57,041 bases of DNA from Candidatus Avimonas narfae. Its GTDB lineage: Bacteria > Bacillota > Clostridia > Oscillospirales > Acutalibacteraceae. Location: positions 1 to 57,041 of the forward strand of contig CAJFNR010000046.1 in the NCBI GenBank assembly GCA_904395335.1, read 5' to 3'. Made by a program: the position numbers and the translations under genes. Positions 51,224 to 57,041 of the stretch are shown here, piece after piece. Each line of letters starts with the position of its first letter. Position 1 is the stretch's first letter. The notes beneath the pieces were generated by a model that was not told where the DNA came from, ran no database searches, and saw only the letters and a program-made list of their open reading frames with translations.

Positions 51224-51697
51224 ATGGAAAAACTGCTCCGACTGCTGGATACCAACGCACGTCTGACCGACGCCCAGCTGGCCGCCATGCTGGACTGCAC
51301 GGAAGAGGAAATCAAAAAAAAGCTCACCGCCCTGGAGCGGGAAGGCATCGTGCGCGGGTACAAGGCCGTCATCGACTGGGAGAAGACCGGGGAAGAACAT
51401 CTGACCGCGCTCATCGAGCTGCGGGTCACCCCTCAGCCCGACCGCGGATTCGAGGAAATCGCGGAACAGGTCAGCTTGTTTGACGAGGTGGAAAGCGTCT
51501 ACCTTATGTCCGGCGGCTACGACCTGGCGGTGACGGTGCGCGGGCGCAGCTTCCGCGACATTGCCTTTTTTGTGGCCAAGCGGCTGTCCACGCTGGATTC
51601 CGTCATTTCCACCGCCACCCATTTTGTCCTGCGCCGGTACAAGGACCAAGGCGTCGCGTTCACCCGCGAAAAAAAGGATCTGAGAGGAGCCCTGTGA
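51224..51697 (+). CDS. Lrp/AsnC family transcriptional regulator
   Basis: A 157-residue regulator: an N-terminal winged helix (LLDTNARLTDAQLAAMLDCTEEEIKKKLTALEREGIVRGYKAVID) and a C-terminal RAM/AsnC ligand-binding domain (ALIELRVTPQPDRGFEEIAEQVSLFDEVESVYLMSGGYDLAVTVRGRSF). AAAAGGAGG precedes the ATG. Its stop overlaps the start of the aminotransferase gene, a pairing often seen in Clostridia, so the regulator likely senses an amino acid handled by that enzyme. Confidence 0.93.
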   Translation: MEKLLRLLDTNARLTDAQLAAMLDCTEEEIKKKLTALEREGIVRGYKAVIDWEKTGEEHLTALIELRVTPQPDRGFEEIAEQVSLFDEVESVYLMSGGYDLAVTVRGRSFRDIAFFVAKRLSTLDSVISTATHFVLRRYKDQGVAFTREKKDLRGAL

Positions 51698-52890
51698 CCC
51701 CTATGAACCAGTCGGAAATTTCCTACGAACGTTTTCTCAACCCCACCCTGGCAGGGCTCAAGCCCTCGGGCATCCGTCGCTTTTTCGCCATTGCCAGTGA
51801 GATGGAGGACGTCATCACCCTCTCTATAGGAGAGCCGGATTTTACCACCCCGTGGCATATCCGTGAGGAAGGCATTCAGTCTTTAAAGAAAGGGCGCACC
51901 TGGTACACTCCCAACGCCGGACTGCTTCGGCTGAGGGAAGCCATTGCCAGCTTCACCCAGCGGCACTCCGGCATCGATTACGCCCCCAAGGACGAGATCC
52001 TGGTCACGGTGGGAGGCAGCGAAGCCATCGACCTGGGCCTGCGGGCCGTGCTCAGCCCTAGGGATGAGGTGCTGATCCCGGAGCCCAGCTTTGTGTGCTA
52101 CGATCCCTTGACCCGCATGGCTGGCGGCGTACCGGTCCCCCTGGTCACCCGGGCGGAGGACGCTTTCCGTCTGACGGCGGAAGCGCTGGAAGCCGCCATC
52201 ACCCCCCGGTCCAAGGTGCTGGTGCTGCCCTATCCCAACAATCCCACCGGCGGCGTCATGCGCCGTCCCCATCTGGAGGCAGTGGCCGAGGTGGTGAAAA
52301 AGCACGACCTGCTGGTGCTGTCGGATGAAATCTACGGCGCGCTGACCTACGGCGATACGCCCCATGTCAGCATCGCCTCCCTGCCTGGCATGCAGGAGCG
52401 CACCCTGCTTATCGGCGGCTTTTCCAAGGCCTTTGCCATGACCGGCTGGCGGCTGGGTTACGTGTGCGGCCCCGCCCCCATCATGGAGCAGATTGTCAAG
52501 TTGCACCAGTATGCCCTGATGTGCGCCCCCACCATGGCCCAGTACGCTGCCATCGAGGCGATGGAAAACGGCGATCCCGACATCGAATGCATGCGGGGCG
52601 AATACGATACCCGCCGGCGATATATCGTGGACAAGCTCAACCGTATGGGGCTGACCTGTTTTGAGCCGGAGGGCGCTTTCTACGTTTTCCCCTGCATCCG
52701 CTCCTCCGGGCTAAACTCCGAGGATTTTTGCCAGCAGCTGCTGGCGGAAAAGCATGTGGCCGTGGTTCCCGGCACCGCCTTTGGCGACTGCGGGGAAGGT
52801 TTTGTCCGGGTATCCTATTGCTATTCCCTGGAACATATCACCGAGGCCATGCACCGCATGGAGGAATTTCTGGAGGATCATCACATTTAA
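51694..52890 (+). CDS. Class I/II pyridoxal phosphate aminotransferase
   Basis: A 398-residue aminotransferase of the aspartate/aromatic (PatA-like) group. Key sites: YTPNAGLLRLREAIA, VGGSEAIDLGLRAVL, PYPNNPTGGVM, SDEIYGALTYG and the PLP lysine in GGFSKAFAMTGWRLGY; the carboxylate-binding Arg lies near the C-terminus (FVRVSYCYS). The GTG used overlaps the Lrp stop (GTGA) and is spaced well to GAGAGG; the ATG three codons later is also possible. Amino acid specificity is not evident. Confidence 0.93.
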   Translation: MTPMNQSEISYERFLNPTLAGLKPSGIRRFFAIASEMEDVITLSIGEPDFTTPWHIREEGIQSLKKGRTWYTPNAGLLRLREAIASFTQRHSGIDYAPKDEILVTVGGSEAIDLGLRAVLSPRDEVLIPEPSFVCYDPLTRMAGGVPVPLVTRAEDAFRLTAEALEAAITPRSKVLVLPYPNNPTGGVMRRPHLEAVAEVVKKHDLLVLSDEIYGALTYGDTPHVSIASLPGMQERTLLIGGFSKAFAMTGWRLGYVCGPAPIMEQIVKLHQYALMCAPTMAQYAAIEAMENGDPDIECMRGEYDTRRRYIVDKLNRMGLTCFEPEGAFYVFPCIRSSGLNSEDFCQQLLAEKHVAVVPGTAFGDCGEGFVRVSYCYSLEHITEAMHRMEEFLEDHHI

Positions 52891-52904
52891 GGAGGCCGCA
52901 TTCC

Positions 52905-53855
52905 ATGCCCCTTTCCGTGGCCGCACCGGCCAAAATCAATCTATCCCTGGATATCACGGGAACCCGCGACGACGGCTACCATCTGGTGGACACCGTCATG
53001 CAGGCGGTAAGCCTCTGCGACACCGTCACCGTCTGGGAATCGGATCAGCCGGGCATCTCCCTGGAATTGACCGGAGCCGGAGCGGACACCCTCCCGGCAG
53101 ACGATACCAACACGGCCTGGAAGGCCGCCGCCCTGTTCCGGGAAGCGGTCAAAAAGCGGGGAATGGAGCCGGCTGGAACCGGCATCCGCATCCATAAGCG
53201 CATCCCCTTCGCCGCCGGGCTGGCCGGGGGAAGTGCAGATGCCGCCGGTGTGCTAGCCGCCCTCAACCGGCTGTACGGCAGCCTGCTGGAGGAAGAAGAG
53301 CTGGCCGACCTGGGCGGCCGGGTAGGGGCGGACGTACCCTTCTGCCTGCTGGGCGGAACCGCCCAAGCCACCGGAATCGGCACTATTCTGACGCCTCTTC
53401 CCGATCTTCCTGACTGCGATATCGTCATCGCCAAGCCCGCCGGCGGCGTATCCACCGCCCAGGCCTACCAGGCGGTGGATCGTGCTTTTGGCTGTACGGA
53501 AGAGACGGAAACGCCCCTTCACCGCCCCCGCACCTCTGTACTAGTGGATGCGGTGTGCTCCGGTTCCCTTCTCCAGGTGGGACGGGAGCTGTGTAACGTG
53601 TTTGAACAGGCCCTGCGCCTCCCGGAGACAGAGATGCTCAAAAGGGAGATGAACCGCTTCCACCCCTTGGGCTGCTTGATGACCGGCAGCGGATCCGCCG
53701 TTTTCGCCCTGTTCGCACACCGGACGGACGCGGAAAAATGCGCGGAAGCGCTGCGGTTGATGAAAGCGCTTCCGGGCGGCGCTCCCGCCGTGTTTCTCTG
53801 CCGCCCCTTCCGGGGAGGTCCCGCCACCCCGGCGCGAGATCCCTCGCTGGGGTAG
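52905..53855 (+). CDS. ispE: 4-diphosphocytidyl-2-C-methyl-D-erythritol kinase
   Basis: A 316-residue GHMP kinase of the MEP isoprenoid pathway, phosphorylating CDP-methylerythritol. The N-terminus APAKINLSLDITGTRDDGYHLVDTVMQAVSLCD and the ATP loop PFAAGLAGGSADAAGVLAALN are unmistakable, as is TGSGSAVFALF near residue 262. AAGGAGG is placed well for the ATG, just after the aminotransferase stop, so it is cotranscribed. The C-terminal tail (PFRGGPATPARDPSLG) is a little longer than usual. Confidence 0.95.
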   Translation: MPLSVAAPAKINLSLDITGTRDDGYHLVDTVMQAVSLCDTVTVWESDQPGISLELTGAGADTLPADDTNTAWKAAALFREAVKKRGMEPAGTGIRIHKRIPFAAGLAGGSADAAGVLAALNRLYGSLLEEEELADLGGRVGADVPFCLLGGTAQATGIGTILTPLPDLPDCDIVIAKPAGGVSTAQAYQAVDRAFGCTEETETPLHRPRTSVLVDAVCSGSLLQVGRELCNVFEQALRLPETEMLKREMNRFHPLGCLMTGSGSAVFALFAHRTDAEKCAEALRLMKALPGGAPAVFLCRPFRGGPATPARDPSLG

Positions 53856-54001
53856 GAAACCGGATGCGGTTTTCGTTCTCCTTTACTGCCGCTGAGGATC
53901 GCCCGCTGCGCCGGCAGGTGGTGTATGCGGCGGCGGAACCGCAACCGGAGTGTTCTGTCCACCCCATCGCCTTGCAGCGCTGTTTTTGGGTACCGCATGC
54001 C

Positions 54002-54043
54002 AAAAGCCCCGCGGAAGGAGCTACCTTCCGCGGGGCTTTTTCT
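54002..54043. terminator. Bidirectional terminator
   Basis: Exact 17-base arms (54002-54018, 54024-54040) with an AGCTA loop, A and T runs outside. It lies between ispE and the convergent LPATG mini-protein gene. Confidence 0.85.
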
Positions 54044-54246
54044 CACTTCTGTTCCGGGTTCTGAGGGGACTGCTGATCCGGCCCGGAGGGACCGTTCTTC
54101 GATCCTCCCTTCTTCTTGCTGGCGATCTGCAGAACCACCAGGGCAGCAATCAGCAGAATGCCGACCCCCAGCAGCACAAACGGCCAGATGCTGACATTTT
54201 CCCCGGTGGCGGGCAGCGCCGCCGCCAGAAACCGTCCGAATTCCAT
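54043..54246 (-). CDS. LPATG mini-protein (sortase-type signal with almost no exodomain)
   Basis: A 67-residue protein. Only ten residues precede LPATGEN, followed by a hydrophobic helix (about 20-42: WPFVLLGVGILLIAALVVLQIA) and a basic KKKGGSKN segment, the exact layout of a cell-wall sorting signal. After it comes a Pro/Gln/Gly tail (GPSGPDQQSPQNPEQ). There is no N-terminal signal peptide and no exodomain. GGAGGAAAAGTC precedes the ATG. It could be a decoy or substrate for sortase, a membrane micro-protein, or a resemblance by chance. Confidence 0.75.
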   Translation of the reverse strand: MEFGRFLAAALPATGENVSIWPFVLLGVGILLIAALVVLQIASKKKGGSKNGPSGPDQQSPQNPEQK

Positions 54247-54506
54247 AGACTTTTCCTCCCACGTTCACTTGCTGATAATCTCCGCTATATGCGCACCGCC
54301 TGTCCGGATGTGTCGCAGCGGTGCTTTTCCTTTTCAGTATACCGCAAGCCGTTCTTCTTTTCAACCGTTTCTCCTATCAGACGGATTGATCAAATCGGCG
54401 GCAATAAAAAATAACGATCCTTCTCCTTCTTTTCGTTGCTTTCCATACGGATAGTCTTTATACTTAAAAAATACAACACAAGGAATTGTACCTGTGAGGT
54501 GACGAC

Positions 54507-55382
54507 ATGCACTTTGTCAACTCCAAGGGGCTCTTGTCCGCCGGCAACGGTATGAATCTTTACCGCGGCTGCACTCACGGCTGCATCTACTGTGACAGCC
54601 GCAGTACCTGCTATCAGATGGACCACGATTTCGAGGACATTGAGGTCAAACAGAATGCACCGGAGCTGCTGGAGAACGCCCTGCGCCGCAAGCGGAAAAA
54701 GTGTATGGTGGGAACCGGCGCCATGTGCGATCCGTACATGCCCTGCGAGGAGCAGCTGAAGCTGACGCGGCAATGCCTGGAAATCATCGACCGGTACGGC
54801 TTTGGTGCGACGGTCCAGACAAAATCCGACCGGGTACTCCGCGACCTGGACCTGCTGGACAGCATCAACCGGCAGTCCAAGGCGGTGGTGCAGATGACAC
54901 TGACCACCTATGACGAAGCCCTTTGCCGGCTTTTGGAGCCCAAAGTATGCACCACGCGCCGCCGCTACGAAGTCCTGAAAATCCTGCAAAAAAACGGTCT
55001 GCCTACCGTGGTGTGGCTCTCCCCCGTACTCCCCTTTCTCAACGACACGGAGGAGAACCTCCGGGGGATTCTGGACTATTGCTTCGACGCTGGAGTGAAG
55101 GGCATCCTCTGTTTCGGTATGGGGGTGACCCTGCGGGACGGAAGCCGTCCATATTTTTATGCTGCTTTGGACCGCTATTTTCCCGGTCTGAAACAGCGAT
55201 ACAAGCAGGTCTATGGCAATTCCTATGAATGTATGAGCCGGAATAACGACACCTTGATGCGCCTTTTTCACAGTCAATGCGAACGGCATGGCATTTGGCA
55301 CAATGTGGAACAGATATTTTCGTATCTCCATGAGTTCCCGGAAGACGAGAACCAAATGTGCCTATTTGACCTGATACGATAA
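54507..55382 (+). CDS. SPL-like radical SAM protein
   Basis: A 291-residue radical SAM enzyme. The cluster motif CTHGCIYC lies near residues 22-29 (RGCTHGCIYCDSRSTCYQMDHDF), and VGTGAMCDPYMPCEE, GFGATVQTKSDRVLRDLDLL and TLTTYDE follow, as in the Rv2578c/SPL subgroup related to spore photoproduct lyase. The overall length is shorter than SplB, so DNA repair is possible but not shown. Its stop codon forms the start of the terminator stem. Confidence 0.88.
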   Translation: MHFVNSKGLLSAGNGMNLYRGCTHGCIYCDSRSTCYQMDHDFEDIEVKQNAPELLENALRRKRKKCMVGTGAMCDPYMPCEEQLKLTRQCLEIIDRYGFGATVQTKSDRVLRDLDLLDSINRQSKAVVQMTLTTYDEALCRLLEPKVCTTRRRYEVLKILQKNGLPTVVWLSPVLPFLNDTEENLRGILDYCFDAGVKGILCFGMGVTLRDGSRPYFYAALDRYFPGLKQRYKQVYGNSYECMSRNNDTLMRLFHSQCERHGIWHNVEQIFSYLHEFPEDENQMCLFDLIR

Positions 55383-55428
55383 TATACAAAAAGGACACGG
55401 AATATCACCGTGTCCTTTTTGTATATTA
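55380..55428. terminator. Terminator overlapping a stop codon
   Basis: Exact 21-base arms (55380-55400, 55408-55428) with a seven-base loop; the first three bases are the TAA of the radical SAM gene. Confidence 0.88.
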
Positions 55429-55541
55429 CTCCTTCTGCTTTCCCACGGCAGGAAAGCGTCCCCCTCGGACACCGACGATTCCATCCGCCCTGCGCTACCA
55501 TGGATAGGCGCGCTAGGCAGCGGAACCTCCGAATCAGCGAA

Positions 55542-56564
55542 TCAGGCCTTCTTTCGGCGCAGCGCGCGGCGGATAACCAGCCAGGCGGCAGCGATCACGC
55601 CCACCGCCAACAACGCCAGGGTGACATAATCGTCGGCTTCCAGCGCCTCACCGGAAGCGAATAGATTGACGGCGAAAACCACCACACCCACAGCAGCGGC
55701 TGCCACCGCCAACAGCGGAATCGCCCGGAAAAAGCCATCCAGTTTGACCGGGCTGTCGGCGGGCACCCGCCGGTTAAGGAACCAGAACAGTACCGCCAGG
55801 GCAATACCGATCAGCGTCACCGCCGCTACCAGAGGGCCGTTCACCGCCTGGATGCCGGTGATATCGAATTCGCCGGTCTCCGCATTCTGCAGGCAGGGGA
55901 AAATCTGTTGGATATCCACAATGGCCGCCACCGCAAGGCACACGATGGCCAATCCGCGGTAAAGCACCGCCAAATCGGGAGCCTTCTGCTGAGGGGCCAG
56001 CCGGGTGATGGGGCCCTCCCGGAAATCCAACATCCGGCAAAGGCACTGGGCTCCCACCACACACACCAAGGTCTCCGGAACCATGTAGGTAGCGTTGTAC
56101 ACGATGGAATACCACAAAGCAGCGGCATCGGGGATGGATACCCCTGCCCACACCGTGCACCCGGAAATCACATGGCAGATATAGCGCAGCACACAGGCCA
56201 GCACGATGCCGGCTGTCACCGCCCCGCTTTGGCTGCGGATCTTGTTGCGGAAAATCCCGCAGAGTCCCAGCACCATAAACGCCACGATATAATCCAGTAG
56301 CATGATAGCCATCAGTGCCCCAAAAGAAGTGGCGTACTGCAGGTTCTTCATGCCGTCCAGCATCTGGATCAGGCTGAAAGCGAAGGCCGTCAGCAGTCCC
56401 CACCGGGTGCCGTACCGGTAAGCGATCAGCGCAATGGGCAGCATGCTGCAAATGGTGATGCTGCCGCCATAGGGCAGATCCACCAACTTGAGGATGCTGA
56501 GCACCACGGCGAAAGCCAGCATGATGCCGCTCTCGGACAATCGGACGATTTTGCTTTGGTTCAT
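55542..56564 (-). CDS. thiT: Thiamine transporter ThiT-like S component with a long C-terminal extension
   Basis: A 340-residue membrane protein. The first 190 residues match the ThiT (ECF transporter S component) pattern with five to six helices (MLAFAVVLSILKLVDLPYGGSITICSMLPIALIAYRYG; GSITICSMLPI faces the ligand). ThiT proteins are normally near 190 residues; here a linker at about 195-210 leads to four more hydrophobic segments (about 209-227, 250-268, 283-303, 314-332) unlike a transporter core. A TPP riboswitch and terminator upstream show control by thiamine pyrophosphate. GGGAGG seven bases before the ATG sets the start. Confidence 0.88.
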   Translation of the reverse strand: MNQSKIVRLSESGIMLAFAVVLSILKLVDLPYGGSITICSMLPIALIAYRYGTRWGLLTAFAFSLIQMLDGMKNLQYATSFGALMAIMLLDYIVAFMVLGLCGIFRNKIRSQSGAVTAGIVLACVLRYICHVISGCTVWAGVSIPDAAALWYSIVYNATYMVPETLVCVVGAQCLCRMLDFREGPITRLAPQQKAPDLAVLYRGLAIVCLAVAAIVDIQQIFPCLQNAETGEFDITGIQAVNGPLVAAVTLIGIALAVLFWFLNRRVPADSPVKLDGFFRAIPLLAVAAAAVGVVVFAVNLFASGEALEADDYVTLALLAVGVIAAAWLVIRRALRRKKA

Positions 56565-56631
56565 CACGTTTCCTCCCTTTTTTGACAGCAGGCGCGCAAC
56601 AGGGAGGAATTTTCAGATGCCGCAGGCATCC

Positions 56632-56660
56632 AAAAAAGCCCCCCACATCGTGGAGGGCAA
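56632..56660 (-). terminator. Riboswitch-controlled terminator
   Basis: On the minus strand CCCTCCAC-GAT-GTGGGGGG is followed by a T run, between the TPP aptamer and thiT. A second hairpin (56661-56679) lies next to it and may be the anti-terminator partner. Confidence 0.75.
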
Positions 56661-56688
56661 ACGAAAGCCGTCGGGCTTTCCCAACACA

Positions 56689-56775
56689 ATCCCTCCGCCG
56701 GCATTACCCGGATCAGGTTACAGGGTTTGGAGCCGCGGGCTCCCTCTCAGCCGGCCTTACGCCAGCACCCCTTTG
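56689..56775 (-). promoter_or_regulatory. TPP riboswitch
   Basis: Minus-strand aptamer with the two conserved blocks GGCTGAGAGGGA and CCTGATCCGGGTAATGCCGG followed by GGAGGGA. The order and spacing match the THI-box. It lies 125 bases upstream of thiT with a terminator in between, so binding of TPP should stop transcription. Confidence 0.95.
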
Positions 56776-56908
56776 TTCGATTTGTTACGGCCTGAACCGC
56801 CGTCCGTTTTTGGACAGCAACAGCATACTGCTTTTCCTCCGTTTTGTCAACCGCTGTCGAATATCGGAAGAAAAATTCCCTCCCTCGTCGCTTTTGCGAA
56901 TTTTTCTC

Positions 56909-56937
56909 TTGACATTTTCCCGCCAGGTGCGTATAAT
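56909..56937 (+). promoter_or_regulatory. Perfect consensus promoter of tRNA-Arg
   Basis: TTGACA (56909-56914), 17-base spacer, TATAAT (56932-56937), about 27 bases before the tRNA. Confidence 0.9.
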
Positions 56938-56964
56938 CAATATGCTCTCTCACGAGAGCCCTTT

Positions 56965-57041
56965 GCGCCAGTAGCTCAGCTGGATAGAGTGTTTGGCTAC
57001 GAACCAAAAGGTCAGGGGTTCGAGTCCCTTCTGGCGCGCCA
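56965..57041 (+). tRNA. tRNA-Arg (ACG)
   Basis: A 77-base gene ending with the encoded CCA at the window edge. Acceptor GCGCCAG/CTGGCGC; anticodon stem TTTGG/CCAAA with loop CTACGAA giving ACG (wobble inosine expected). Strong promoter upstream. Confidence 0.95.

Noticed and set aside
1-57041. CRISPR array, insertion sequence transposase, rRNA operon
   Set aside because: No regularly spaced direct repeats, no transposase-like protein and no rRNA sequence were found in any part of the window.

Overview
The window reads as chromosomal DNA of a GC-rich, anaerobic, spore-forming member of the Clostridia, most likely a gut Oscillospiraceae/Ruminococcaceae-type organism. This is inferred from gene content and not from any database search. 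The basis is a SleB-type cortex hydrolase, a YtvI-like AI-2E permease, a TepA/ClpP-like protease, a V-type ATPase in place of an F-type one, double-module acyl-CoA dehydratase activase proteins, strong AGGAGG-type ribosome binding sites (often in front of TTG or GTG starts), and 5'-CCA-encoding tRNA genes. I see no rRNA, no CRISPR array, no transposase and no intact prophage.

Layout. 0-3.2 kb: sleB, a small Cro/CI regulator and a GH13 amylase-type enzyme. 3.5-7.6 kb: a leftward threonine-branch operon from one promoter (ACT protein, homoserine dehydrogenase, homoserine kinase, aspartokinase) closed by a terminator. 8.1-16 kb: rightward single genes (AI-2E permease, DUF1015, an HTH regulator plus a tiny protein sharing its C-terminal fold, an FAD oxidoreductase, then an Xre regulator with an unusual 554-residue sigma factor). 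16.2-21.3 kb, leftward: TepA-like protease and a two-gene version of the giant acyl-CoA dehydratase activase protein. 22-24 kb: an LtaS-like membrane sulfatase. 24.5-27.4 kb: an accessory patch with a low-GC PNPOx gene, a giant hairpin, an Xre/ImmA regulatory module with shared operators, and two very small genes, next to a Met-Glu-Val tRNA operon. 28-39 kb: flavin reductase, MarR-MATE efflux unit with a textbook promoter/operator, an ASKHA-fold protein, an S1-domain protein, an ABC-2 exporter operon flanked by Pro/Gln-tailed membrane proteins, and a PHP phosphoesterase. 39.3-48.1 kb: a nine-gene V-ATPase operon. 48.2-49.9 kb: UPF0210/UPF0237 pair. 50.4-53.9 kb: HisJ-like phosphatase, Lrp regulator, aminotransferase, IspE. 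54-57 kb: an LPATG-only mini-protein, an SPL-like radical SAM protein, a TPP-riboswitch-controlled ThiT with a long extension, and tRNA-Arg at the right edge.

The most promising unexplained items are: a dispersed repeat found three times (11.4, 25.3 and 38.3 kb) with the core GGGAAGTCCCTGGGC; the Xre/ImmA module with the operator ATCAT-N5-ATGAT at two promoters; the split dehydratase-activase system whose two activase modules keep cysteine pairs at identical spacing; the sigma factor with a roughly 390-residue extension; the LPATG mini-protein; and a set of intergenic terminators that are perfectly symmetric beyond the T-tract. Starts were moved from the longest frame wherever a ribosome binding site decided them.
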